64,000 bases of DNA, from contig NZ_LRUJ01000005.1 in the NCBI RefSeq assembly GCF_001548475.1, positions 1 to 64,000 of the forward strand. The letters are read 5' to 3'. Each line of letters begins with the position of its first letter. The first letter of the stretch is position 1. Of this stretch, positions 50,226-58,676 are shown piece by piece. Position numbers and translations under genes: made by a program. The notes below the pieces were generated by a model. The model saw nothing but the letters and a program-made list of their open reading frames with translations. It did not search any database and was not told the DNA's origin. The DNA comes from Bordetella hinzii LMG 13501. GTDB taxonomy: Bacteria > Pseudomonadota > Gammaproteobacteria > Burkholderiales > Burkholderiaceae_B.

Positions 50226-51086
50226 TTACTCCGCGGCCGCGACCGAGACGTCCATCGCGCCGACCGAAGCGATTTCCGCGTGGATGACGTCCCCGGGCAC
50301 GACCGGCCCGACGCCCTCGCAGGTGCCCGTCATGATGACGTCGCCCGGCTCCAGCGTATAGAAACGCGAGGCCCAGGCGATCTGCTCGGCGATATACAGA
50401 ATCATGTCGCGGGTATTGGCCACCTGGCGGTCCTGGCCGTTGACCTGCAAGCGCAAGTCGAGCGCCTGGGGATCGGCAATCTCGTCAGCCGTCACCAACC
50501 AGGGCCCCAGCACCGAATAGGTATCCAGGGACTTCCGCAAGGATCGGTCCTCGGCGCCGCGCACCGTCATATCGAGGGCGATCGAATAGCCCGAGATATA
50601 CGATAGCGCTTCTTCTTCGGAAACATTCCTGGCGGTCCTGCCGATGACCGCCCCCAGCTCGATCTCATGGTGTGTCAGGCGCTCCGGCATGCTGATCCGC
50701 ACGGCCTGGCTGCAGCCGATCAAGGAGCTATTGGCCTTGAGGAACAGCCCCTGCTCCAGAACGCTGCCCGTTTGCCGGTTGGTAAACGTGGCCACGTCCG
50801 CGGCGGCTTCCTCGACATGTTTCTGGTAGTTGACCGGAACGCCGATGATTTTCCCGGGATTGGCCACCGGGCTCAGAAAGCGAACCGACTCAATCGGATA
50901 GGATGGCGCGGTGGGCAGCAAGGCGCGCGCCGCCTCCTGGAATCGATCCAGGTTGGCGATCAACCAATCTCCCGAGCGATTGGGGTAAGGCGGCGCGGGC
51001 AAGGCGCGCAACGCGGCGCTGACATCAAACACCACGCCATCGCCGACAATACCCGGCAAGTCATCATTGAACCAACAAATCTTCAT
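50226..51086 (-). CDS. Fumarylacetoacetate-hydrolase family protein (fumarylpyruvate hydrolase-like)
   Basis: A 286-residue FAH-fold enzyme. Metal-binding segment H-H-E-I-E-L-G-A-V-I-G near residue 140, then Y-S-I-A-L-D-M-T-V-R and P-G-D-V-I-M-T-G-T near 247. In gentisate pathways this family hydrolyses fumarylpyruvate to fumarate and pyruvate, or acts on maleylpyruvate. It lies 3 bases after the cupin dioxygenase gene, which fits a ring-cleavage then hydrolysis sequence. Lysinibacillus-type decarboxylases of the same fold are also possible. Confidence 0.85.
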   Translation of the reverse strand: MKICWFNDDLPGIVGDGVVFDVSAALRALPAPPYPNRSGDWLIANLDRFQEAARALLPTAPSYPIESVRFLSPVANPGKIIGVPVNYQKHVEEAAADVATFTNRQTGSVLEQGLFLKANSSLIGCSQAVRISMPERLTHHEIELGAVIGRTARNVSEEEALSYISGYSIALDMTVRGAEDRSLRKSLDTYSVLGPWLVTADEIADPQALDLRLQVNGQDRQVANTRDMILYIAEQIAWASRFYTLEPGDVIMTGTCEGVGPVVPGDVIHAEIASVGAMDVSVAAAE

Positions 51087-51089
51087 TTT

Positions 51090-52109
51090 CTATCCTTCGC
51101 AGTCCGGCTCTTGCACTTCTTCGGCCAGGACATTCAGCCGGCGCAATACATCCGCATCGGACACGACAAAAAAACGCGCCGGCCCCGCCAGCGCGGTATG
51201 GCTGGCCCAGTTATGTTGCGGCACGGTAAAAATATCGCGGGCCTTCCAGCTGAACCGCGTGCCGCCGATCGCGCTTTCGCCCTGGCCTTGGACCACCGCG
51301 ATCACCTGATTGGCGTTGGACCGGACCGGCCGCGAGGTGCAACCCGCATCGAGTTCCTGCATCGTCGTTTCGAGCAGGGGCATGGCGCTCTGGCCCGTCA
51401 AGGGATTGACATAGCGCACCCGCCGCATCCCATCCGGCGAGACCGGGGCGTGCGCCAAGGCGCGCAAGGCATCCTCGTAGGGATAGCGGAACACCGGCGA
51501 CCTTCCCGCGTCGCCGAAGGTGACGCAGGGCAGGATGTTCGGCGCGGCGAATGCCGCATCGTTCATGGTCACGGGCTCGGGATGCATGGGTCCCGGCTGG
51601 AAGACCACGGACCCCAGATACATATGCAGCGGCACGTCCAGCACATCCAGCCAGACCACCGGCTCATGCCCCTCGTGCCGATGCTCGTGCCAGGCCATGC
51701 CCGGCGTGAGCACCAGGTCTCCGAAGTGCATGGCGCAAGCCTTGCCGTCGACCAGGGTGACGGCGCCCTCGCCCTCCAGCATGAAGCGCAGGGCATTCAT
51801 CGTATGCCGGTGCGCACGGGCGGTCTCGCCCGGCAACAGGCACTGGTAGGCGGCCAGCACATTGCCGCAGGTGAACTCATCCGCGATCGACCGGGCCTGC
51901 GGACTCAGCATCTGCAGCACCCGGCGCTGCACGGCCGCCGGCGATGTCTCCTGGAAGGCCAGATCCAGCAGCGGCCGAACCTGCTCCCAACGCCAGATAT
52001 GACTGGATGCCTGGCTCTCCTGGGGCTTGTGGGCGTTCGGGCTCTCCCACAGGGGCGCCAGCCGGGCCTGCAGCCATTGATCGCGGACCTCGCCGCTGTT
52101 TGCCGACAT
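51090..52109 (-). CDS. Gentisate/salicylate 1,2-dioxygenase-like double cupin
   Basis: A 339-residue double-cupin protein of the gentisate 1,2-dioxygenase family, which cleaves the ring between a carboxyl and a hydroxyl carbon. The N-terminal cupin has the iron site H-R-H near residue 100 and the third His in the E-H-R-H-E-G-H region near 145. The C-terminal cupin is degenerate. Length fits the family. It lies 10 bases after the decarboxylase-like gene. The true substrate may be a substituted gentisate. Confidence 0.85.
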   Translation of the reverse strand: MSANSGEVRDQWLQARLAPLWESPNAHKPQESQASSHIWRWEQVRPLLDLAFQETSPAAVQRRVLQMLSPQARSIADEFTCGNVLAAYQCLLPGETARAHRHTMNALRFMLEGEGAVTLVDGKACAMHFGDLVLTPGMAWHEHRHEGHEPVVWLDVLDVPLHMYLGSVVFQPGPMHPEPVTMNDAAFAAPNILPCVTFGDAGRSPVFRYPYEDALRALAHAPVSPDGMRRVRYVNPLTGQSAMPLLETTMQELDAGCTSRPVRSNANQVIAVVQGQGESAIGGTRFSWKARDIFTVPQHNWASHTALAGPARFFVVSDADVLRRLNVLAEEVQEPDCEG

Positions 52110-52119
52110 TGCGCGCTCC

Positions 52120-53106
52120 TTACAGCCGATAGCTTTCGAATGTGCCGGGATGGAACAAGTCTTCCGGCGTCACCCGGCGGGGAGACAACCCTTGCGCATG
52201 GTGGTGATGGAAGAAGCTCTCCAGCACGTGGCGATTGGCCTCGATACCGTATGACCAGTAATCCTCGCCCATGAGGTCGCGCGCTTCCTTGAGGCGCTCC
52301 TCGGCAAAGGGCAGCGTGATCTTGGTGGCGGACGTATCGGAAAGATGCTCAATCGCCTGGCGCTTGGCGGCCTCGAAAGCCTTGTAGATGGCGCCCGGCA
52401 GCCAGGGATGCTGCTCCGCCAGCTCGCGGCGCACACCCAGGATATGCATGATGGGAAAAATCCGCGTGCGCCGGTAGTAGTCCTTGGCGGCCGCCACCGG
52501 ATCGCGGAACAGCCACCCCACGTCCGGCGTCGCGGCCGGCACATAAGGAGGGCGCGGCGCAATATAGCCGTCGATCTCGCCCCTGGCCAACAGGCTGGAA
52601 ATCGTCTCGCCTTCGGGCGCGTCTTCCACCCGGACATTGTCCGGCAGCTTGACCTTGATCTTCTCGGGCCGGCCCGCATGCGCAATCCCGCCGCGCACCC
52701 AGGTGACATCCGATGGCGCCACGCCATGATCCTCCTGCAGGATCGCGCGGGCCCAGACGTTGGCCGTCAACTGGTACTCCGGCAGGCCTATCTTGCGGCC
52801 GCGCAGGTCTTCCGGGGTCTTGATCCTGTCGCTGCGGCAATACATGGAAGTGTGGCGGAAGGCGCGCGACAGGAACACGGGAATGCCCACATACGGGAAA
52901 TTGCCCTGGGCGGTCTGCAGGGTCGAACTGGACAAGGACAGTTCGCAGATATCGAATTCCTGGCCCCGGAAGGCCCGGAAAAAAATCTCCTCCGGCGACA
53001 ATGTCATGATCACCGGATCCACGCCGTCGATCTGGACGGCGCCATCTATCAATGGCCGGCACCGGTCGTAGTTGCCGATGGCCACGGAAAGCTTCAGTTT
53101 GCTCAT
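52120..53106 (-). CDS. 4,5-dihydroxyphthalate-decarboxylase-like protein (periplasmic-binding fold, no signal)
   Basis: A 328-residue protein of the NMT1/Pht5-like family. It starts L-S-V-A-I-G-N-Y-D-R-C-R-P-L, with F-R-A-F-R-G-Q-E-F-D-I-C-E-L-S near residue 50 and A-P-R-P-P-Y near 185. The fold resembles substrate-binding proteins, but there is no signal peptide and the neighbours are enzymes. In phthalate degradation this family decarboxylates 4,5-dihydroxyphthalate to protocatechuate. It lies 43 bases after CaiB. Its ligand here is unknown. Confidence 0.82.
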   Translation of the reverse strand: MSKLKLSVAIGNYDRCRPLIDGAVQIDGVDPVIMTLSPEEIFFRAFRGQEFDICELSLSSSTLQTAQGNFPYVGIPVFLSRAFRHTSMYCRSDRIKTPEDLRGRKIGLPEYQLTANVWARAILQEDHGVAPSDVTWVRGGIAHAGRPEKIKVKLPDNVRVEDAPEGETISSLLARGEIDGYIAPRPPYVPAATPDVGWLFRDPVAAAKDYYRRTRIFPIMHILGVRRELAEQHPWLPGAIYKAFEAAKRQAIEHLSDTSATKITLPFAEERLKEARDLMGEDYWSYGIEANRHVLESFFHHHHAQGLSPRRVTPEDLFHPGTFESYRL

Positions 53107-53149
53107 TGTTGGTCTTCTCTGGTTGTCGCCATGCGTTCGAGTCGGCGCC

Positions 53150-54286
53150 TCAAGACAGGCCGAACTCGCGCCGGATGGCTTCGGTGTGTTCGCCCAGCAT
53201 GGGAGCGGCCTTGTCCGAAGGGCCGCGTTGTCCATTGATGCGCACCGGCCGATGGATGGCGGTCATCGCGCCCTGCTCCGGATGCCGGACCTCATAAAAG
53301 GTTTCCAAATGGCGCACCTGCGGGTCCTCCATGACGTCCGGCGCGCTGTTGACCGGCGCATGCGGCACATCATTGGCTTGCAGCCGCTCGCACCAATGGG
53401 CCTGGCCGCGGCCCGCGAAGGTCGCGGCGACATCGCCGGCCAGTTCCTGGTAGTGCTTGGCACGAGCGGCGGGCGTCTGGAAACGCGCATCCTCCAGGAG
53501 ATCCGGACGCTCGATGGCCCGGACAAACCCCTGCCAGAACTTCTCCACCGAGGACAGGTGCACCGACACCAGCCGGCCATCCCCGCAGCGGAAGGCGTAT
53601 GACTGCGAGACCGCCACCCTCGACAGGGGGTTGGGCACCAGGCCGAGACGGGTGTATTGCGAGAAGCCTTCCGGCGAAAAGGCGATCGAGGCTTCCAGCA
53701 TATTGACCTCGACCTTGGCCCCTTTGCCGGAGCGGCCACGCGCATGCAGCGCCGCCAGCATGCCGTAGGCCGCATACATGCCGGTGATGTTGTCGGACAA
53801 TGACGGCCCATTGAGCGATGGCTGCTCCGGATCCACCATCTGCGCGGCGATGCCCGACAGGGCCACGGCCACCGCGTCATAGCAGGGGCGGTCGCGGTAA
53901 GGGCCGCTGGCGCCGAAACCGGTGATCGAGCATTGGATCAGGCGCGGATTCAAGGCCTGGAGCCGGGCGTCGTCAAACCCCAGGCGCTGCATGACGCCCG
54001 ACCGATAGTTATCCAGCAGTACGTCGGCCCGCGCGATCAGCTTCGCCAGGTCGGCCTTGCCCGCCTCGGTCCGCAGATTGAGCTGGATGCTTTCCTTATT
54101 GCGGTTGTAGGCGACGAAATGCGGACTGTACAGACTGCCCGCATGGCGGCGGAAAGGATCGCCCCCTTCCGGATGTTCGACCTTGATGACGCGCGCGCCC
54201 ATATCGGCCAGCATCATGCCCGCCAGGGGCGCGGTCAATACCGTTCCCAGCTCGATGACGAGAATATCGTCCAGTGTGTCTTTCAT
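53150..54286 (-). CDS. CaiB/BaiF family CoA-transferase (catabolic operon)
   Basis: A 378-residue class III CoA-transferase. Blocks are V-I-E-L-G-T-V-L-T-A-P-L near residue 10, V-I-K-V-E-H-P-E-G-G-D and the catalytic Asp in C-Y-D-A-V-A-V-A-L-S-G near 163. It probably activates an acid substrate to a CoA ester for the acyl-CoA dehydrogenase, whose gene is 14 bases upstream. It is only distantly like the CaiB protein at 13065-14252. Confidence 0.87.
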   Translation of the reverse strand: MKDTLDDILVIELGTVLTAPLAGMMLADMGARVIKVEHPEGGDPFRRHAGSLYSPHFVAYNRNKESIQLNLRTEAGKADLAKLIARADVLLDNYRSGVMQRLGFDDARLQALNPRLIQCSITGFGASGPYRDRPCYDAVAVALSGIAAQMVDPEQPSLNGPSLSDNITGMYAAYGMLAALHARGRSGKGAKVEVNMLEASIAFSPEGFSQYTRLGLVPNPLSRVAVSQSYAFRCGDGRLVSVHLSSVEKFWQGFVRAIERPDLLEDARFQTPAARAKHYQELAGDVAATFAGRGQAHWCERLQANDVPHAPVNSAPDVMEDPQVRHLETFYEVRHPEQGAMTAIHRPVRINGQRGPSDKAAPMLGEHTEAIRREFGLS

Positions 54287-54300
54287 CAGGGATTCCAGAA

Positions 54301-55473
54301 TCAGCTGTATTGCTTCAGGATCTGGCGCGCGAGCGTGGTGCGCAGCACCTCGGTCGGGCCCTCGGTGATCCGGTAGCTGCGCAAGTCGCGCCAGAAGCGC
54401 TCGATCGGCGTGTCCTCGGTCAAACCCATGCCGCCATGCAGCTGCATGCAGGCGTCGACCACTTTGAAACCCATCTCCACGCCGAATGTCTTGATCATGA
54501 AGGTTTCGAGTCTTGCGTCCAGGCCCGCGTCGGCTTTCCGGGCCGCGTCATACACCATCAGGCGGGTGGCATAGACCTCTGTAAAGCCGTCGGCCAGCAT
54601 CCATTGCACGCCCTGGCGCTCCGACAATGCCGCGCCGAATGTCTTGCGCTGCGCCGCATAGGCGGCGGTCAGGCCCAGGCAGCGCTCGGCGGCCCCGCAG
54701 GCGTGGGCGCCCTGGCGTATGCGCCCGTGATTGATATAGCCTTGCGCCAGGGCAAAACCCTTGCCCTCTTCGCCGACCAGGTTCCGGGCGGGGACCTCCA
54801 CATCCTCGAAGGCGATCTCCCAGGGCTTGTCCCCCATCACCGTGCGCTCGGCGCCGGCCAGGCGCACACCCGGGCTATCCATGTCCACGATGAAGCAGGA
54901 AATCCCCCCGCGCGCGCCCTTGGCCGCATCGGTCACCGCCATCACCAGGGCGAAGCTGGCCTGCCCGGCGCGGGTGATGAAGCGCTTGACGCCATTGATG
55001 CGGTATCCCGTATCCGTCTTGACGGCGCGCGTGCGCATGGCCGAGGGGTCCGAGCCCGCATCCGGCTCGGTCTGGGCAAAGCAGAACTTTTTCCGTCCTT
55101 CGATGACCGGATACAGGTACTGTTCGCGCTGGGCGTCGTTCAGGCCGACCAGGATAGGCCCGACGGTGGGACCGAACAATCCATGATGCCGGACCCAGGA
55201 TGCGACCGTGCTGCGCCCCACCTCTTCCCAGAAAACGGCCAGCGGCAACAGCGACAGCCCTTGCCCGCCGACATCCTCGGGGACATCCATCAGCCAGAAG
55301 CCCGCCTCCCTGGCGCGATCGCGCACGGACTGCGCGCGCGCCTCATCCAGCAGGCCATCGGGGCCAAGATGGCCTTCAAGCGGAATCAGCTCCTTGTCCA
55401 CGAACCGCCGTATGGACGAGCGAAACATCAATAGCTCTTCGGGAAGAGCCTCATGAGGAGTTAAATCAAGCAT
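54301..55473 (-). CDS. Acyl-CoA dehydrogenase (catabolic operon)
   Basis: A 390-residue flavoprotein of the short/medium-chain type. Family segments are F-A-Q-T-E-P-D-A-G-S-D-P-S-A-M near residue 130, A-Y-A-A-Q-R-K-T-F-G, Q-L-H-G-G-M-G near 350 and I-T-E-G-P-T-E-V-L-R with the likely catalytic Glu. I chose MLDLTPHEALP; the 37 residues before it in frame are Arg-rich and look non-coding. It should dehydrogenate the CoA ester made by the adjoining CaiB transferase. Confidence 0.9.
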   Translation of the reverse strand: MLDLTPHEALPEELLMFRSSIRRFVDKELIPLEGHLGPDGLLDEARAQSVRDRAREAGFWLMDVPEDVGGQGLSLLPLAVFWEEVGRSTVASWVRHHGLFGPTVGPILVGLNDAQREQYLYPVIEGRKKFCFAQTEPDAGSDPSAMRTRAVKTDTGYRINGVKRFITRAGQASFALVMAVTDAAKGARGGISCFIVDMDSPGVRLAGAERTVMGDKPWEIAFEDVEVPARNLVGEEGKGFALAQGYINHGRIRQGAHACGAAERCLGLTAAYAAQRKTFGAALSERQGVQWMLADGFTEVYATRLMVYDAARKADAGLDARLETFMIKTFGVEMGFKVVDACMQLHGGMGLTEDTPIERFWRDLRSYRITEGPTEVLRTTLARQILKQYS

Positions 55474-55531
55474 TGTGTGCCAGGAACCATGAGTAAAGCG
55501 GACGCCCTCGCGCCCGCTGGCGTGTCGGGAC

Positions 55532-56758
55532 TTAGGCCTGCGCGTAGGCCGTCGGCGCGGCGGGCTGGCCGGCGCCGCCCTCATCGCCTGGCTGCAGGGG
55601 CAGGTCGACGGGTTTTTCCAGCGCCTTCCATGGCTTGGTCTCCTTTCCGTCGCGCAACAGATCCAGCTCGCGCCAGAAAATCTTGCGCAGCGTCACGATG
55701 CCCAGGTCCGAGCGGCCCAGGATCTCGTCCTCGCGTCGGGTCACGCGCTCCTGCCCTCGGATGGAAAGATAGTCCTGGGCGGCGGTCAGCCCCACGAAGG
55801 TGTCTTCGGGGTTCTTCCACACACGCGAGCCGAAGAGTTCATCATGGTGAGCCGCCGGATCGTATTTGCCATACTTGGCGAAATAGCTGCGGAAGCGCTG
55901 CCTGGACGCCTCGCCCGCTCCGGGCGGCAGGCTGTAGATCATGAAGCGCGTGGTGTTCAGCTCATCATTGGGCAGCATCCAGACAAACACATCCAGCCAG
56001 GGATCCTCGGGCGTCAGGCCAGGCACCGTGATGTGGTTGTTGTTCGGGAACGTCCAGTCGCTCTGGCGGACATTGCCCTCGGAGCGGCGCGCGGTCTGGC
56101 GGATACCGGCCGCGGTTTCCTCGTAGCTCAGCTCCGGGATGCTGGCCGTCACCGCCTTGCCGAACGGCCCCACGGTCAGGGCCATGTGCACGAAGCTCAC
56201 ATGCACGGCGTCCATGGAGTTCTCCACCTGCTGGAACCAGTTGTTGTCCCAGCGCTCCATGCCATTGGCCACCAGGGCGCCCTCGCGCTCGGTCTGCAGC
56301 TTGCGCGGCAGGTCGAACGCCGGCGCATCGCCCTCGCCCAGATAGGCGAACACCAGGCCCTGATACTCCCGCACCGGATAGGCGGCGATCTGCGTGCGCG
56401 GCATGCCGGTGTCGGCCTCGGCCGGACGCTTGACGCAGGCGCCGCGGCTGTCGAACTGCCAGCCGTGATAGATGCAGCGGATTTCTTCGCCCACCACCCA
56501 GCCTGTATGCAGCAGCGTGCGGCGATGCGCGCAGCGCCCGCCCACCAGGTGCAGCGCGCCGCTGGCGCCGCGATACAGCGTCAACGCTTCGCCAAGCACC
56601 TTCACGGGAATGGCGGCGTTGACCTCGATGTTTTCGGACAACTCGATCGGCTGCCAGAACTTGCGCAGCAGCTTGCCCATGTCGGTATCGCGGTCACACT
56701 GTGTCAACCGCTGGAACTGGCGCGCGCGCTCCTGGCGGCGCTCATCGATTGCGCTCAT
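55532..56758 (-). CDS. Rieske non-heme iron oxygenase, phthalate-dioxygenase type
   Basis: A 408-residue oxygenase alpha subunit. The Rieske [2Fe-2S] ligands are C-A-H near residue 76 and C-I-Y-H-G-W near 95. The mononuclear iron motif N-S-M-D-A-V-H-V-S-F-V-H is near 182, with the bridging Asp. The start M-G-K-L-L-R-K-F-W-Q-P region is typical of phthalate 4,5-dioxygenase and related single-subunit oxygenases. A good AGGAG-like ribosome site precedes the ATG. The reductase at 49265-50221 is its probable partner. Confidence 0.93.
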   Translation of the reverse strand: MSAIDERRQERARQFQRLTQCDRDTDMGKLLRKFWQPIELSENIEVNAAIPVKVLGEALTLYRGASGALHLVGGRCAHRRTLLHTGWVVGEEIRCIYHGWQFDSRGACVKRPAEADTGMPRTQIAAYPVREYQGLVFAYLGEGDAPAFDLPRKLQTEREGALVANGMERWDNNWFQQVENSMDAVHVSFVHMALTVGPFGKAVTASIPELSYEETAAGIRQTARRSEGNVRQSDWTFPNNNHITVPGLTPEDPWLDVFVWMLPNDELNTTRFMIYSLPPGAGEASRQRFRSYFAKYGKYDPAAHHDELFGSRVWKNPEDTFVGLTAAQDYLSIRGQERVTRREDEILGRSDLGIVTLRKIFWRELDLLRDGKETKPWKALEKPVDLPLQPGDEGGAGQPAAPTAYAQA

Positions 56759-56785
56759 GTCTGTCTCCTCGTCATGCGGAAAAAA

Positions 56786-57706
56786 CTATCGTTGGACGGG
56801 TTCGCCCAGCAGCTCGGCCAGCGGCCCTTGCGGCTCGCCGTACTTCGTCAGCTGGATGCCGCGGGCATAGTCCCGGACATCCACGGGATGATGTTTGCCG
56901 GGGGACCAGGTGGGATATTTGTGGCGCAGCCCGCCATCGACCGCCAGGTCCGCGCCCGTCATGCATGCCGACTCATCCGAGGCCAGGAAGACCGTGGCCC
57001 AGGCCAGGTCAGCCGCGCGCGGAAAGCGGCGCAGCGGCATCTGGTCCAGATATTCCTGGCGCGAATAAAAGCCCGTCCTGGCGGGCGGTTGCCATTGCGG
57101 GTCGAACATCTCGTCGCGCATCGTGGTCCAGAGCTGGTGCTCCATGGAACAGGGCGTCACGGTGTTGACCCGTATCCCCAGATGGGCGAGATCCAGGGCG
57201 GAGGAGCGGGCGAAATTCAGCAGCGCGGCCTTGGCGGCGCAATAGGCCGCGCCGTCGGCCTCGCCGAAATGCGCCGCCGTCGACAGGATATGGATGATGC
57301 TGCCGCCGCCGCTTTCCAGCATGGCGCGCGAGCAATGCTGGGTCGTGACCAGTCCGGCGGTGGCGAAACTGGCGACCGAATCATTCCAGTCATCCAGGTC
57401 CATATCGAGCACATGGCTCCAGTGCACGCGCCCCGCCATATTCACGGCGATATCGAGACGGCCATATTTGGCCATGGTCGCGTCGACCGCGGTTTTGACA
57501 TCCGCCGGATTGCGCGCATTGCCGGCCACGCCGAAGGCCTGCAGGCCGCGATCCTGGAGATATCTGGCCGTTTCCTGGGCGGCCGCCTCGCTGGCGTCCA
57601 TCACGCAGATCCGCGCACCCTCGCGCGCCAGGAAATGGGCAATCGTTCCGCCGATGTTCGGGCCTGCGCCGAACACAATTCCGACTTTGTCTTTTAGTCT
57701 GTCCAT
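56786..57706 (-). CDS. Short-chain dehydrogenase/reductase (first gene of catabolic operon)
   Basis: A 306-residue NAD(P)-dependent SDR. The cofactor site is G-A-G-P-N-I-G-G near residue 14. N-M-A-G-R-V near 90 is next. The catalytic Ser precedes Y-C-A-A-K at about 156-160, and the C-terminal third is longer than usual. As a partner of a Rieske oxygenase it may oxidise a cis-dihydrodiol, but that role is inferred. It lies 27 bases before the Rieske gene and downstream of a palindrome that may bind the TetR protein. Confidence 0.9.
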   Translation of the reverse strand: MDRLKDKVGIVFGAGPNIGGTIAHFLAREGARICVMDASEAAAQETARYLQDRGLQAFGVAGNARNPADVKTAVDATMAKYGRLDIAVNMAGRVHWSHVLDMDLDDWNDSVASFATAGLVTTQHCSRAMLESGGGSIIHILSTAAHFGEADGAAYCAAKAALLNFARSSALDLAHLGIRVNTVTPCSMEHQLWTTMRDEMFDPQWQPPARTGFYSRQEYLDQMPLRRFPRAADLAWATVFLASDESACMTGADLAVDGGLRHKYPTWSPGKHHPVDVRDYARGIQLTKYGEPQGPLAELLGEPVQR

Positions 57707-57721
57707 TGAATGCGTACCGTT

Positions 57722-57741
57722 GAGAATTCATCCAGATTCTC
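57722..57741 (-). promoter_or_regulatory. Candidate TetR operator upstream of the SDR gene
   Basis: GAGAAT-N8-ATTCTC is a perfect 6-bp inverted repeat, 15 bases before the SDR start. On the minus strand GAGAAT also serves as a plausible -10 with TTGTTG 17 bases upstream. A second inverted repeat, ATCCGCA (57754-57760) and TGCGGAT (57788-57794), flanks the upstream side. Confidence 0.45.
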
Positions 57742-57849
57742 TGCGGTCGCTTCATCCGCAACAAGCCGAATTACTCAAATGCTGTTATGCGGATTTCGAA
57801 TGGATTTGACGGGCCGAACCGGCAGGGACCTGACGCCCCGCCCTGGGCA

Positions 57850-58551
57850 TCAGGCCGACGCGCCGCGCGCGGCGCGCGCCTTGCTTCGCTTGGCCGGCGC
57901 GGCCGGCAGGCTTTGCTGCGCCTGGCTCACGAGATGGATGAGGCAGGAGGCCAGGGTCGCCTGGAAATCGTCCAGCGATTCGCCGGAGGCCCCCGCGATG
58001 GCATTGCCGTCTTGCATCGCAAGCGTGAACATACTGAGTTTCTTGGGAAGATCCGGCACGTGACCCAGCAGGGCCTCGGGCAAGGTCGATGTCCACCAAG
58101 AGGTCAATTCCTCTCTCTGCGTCTCGCGGATTTTCAGGAATCGCGACCTGGCCGTCTGCTCGGGAACGGATTTTTCCACGCTGAGAATAACGCCCAGGCG
58201 CCAGAAATCCGCGGCGAAATATTTGGGATTGGCGGCAGAACCGAAAATCCGCGTCACATGATCCTCGAAACTCTCTCCCGGCCGCGGGCGGTTGCGTTCC
58301 GCCGTCTCGCTGCGCCAGCGCAGAAAGCTCTCATCGATCATGGCGGCCAGCAGCAGATCCTTGCTTTCAAAATGCCAATACACGCTGCCTATCGGCAGGG
58401 CGGCATTGCTGGCGACCTTGGCCATGGTTGTGCCGTTGTAGCCAAATCTGGATATAACGTCGAAAGCCGTCTCGAGAATCCGGGCCCGCACCGCGGCGCT
58501 CGATTTATGCTCGCCAGGCCTGCGGGCACGACCATTCAAATTAGAAACCAT
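57850..58551 (-). CDS. TetR family regulator of the catabolic operon
   Basis: A 233-residue repressor. The N-terminal helix-turn-helix covers about 20-70 (A-R-I-L-E-T-A-F-D-V-I-S-R-F-G-Y-N-G-T-T and I-G-S-V-Y-W-H-F-E-S-K). The C-terminal ligand domain is of a distinct type. The tail is basic (K-R-S-K-A-R-A-A-R-G). It lies directly upstream of the SDR-to-reductase operon in the same direction, so it probably represses that operon and perhaps itself. Confidence 0.88.
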   Translation of the reverse strand: MVSNLNGRARRPGEHKSSAAVRARILETAFDVISRFGYNGTTMAKVASNAALPIGSVYWHFESKDLLLAAMIDESFLRWRSETAERNRPRPGESFEDHVTRIFGSAANPKYFAADFWRLGVILSVEKSVPEQTARSRFLKIRETQREELTSWWTSTLPEALLGHVPDLPKKLSMFTLAMQDGNAIAGASGESLDDFQATLASCLIHLVSQAQQSLPAAPAKRSKARAARGASA

Positions 58552-58676
58552 ATATCCGCTTTGATAAAACCGGTTGCTGTGTCAGCACGCCATGCGGCGC
58601 CGCTTGGCCAATCGAAAGTTATTATTTCATACATTGCCCGGGCGGCCATCATTATCGCTGGCATGGCAACCGGAAG

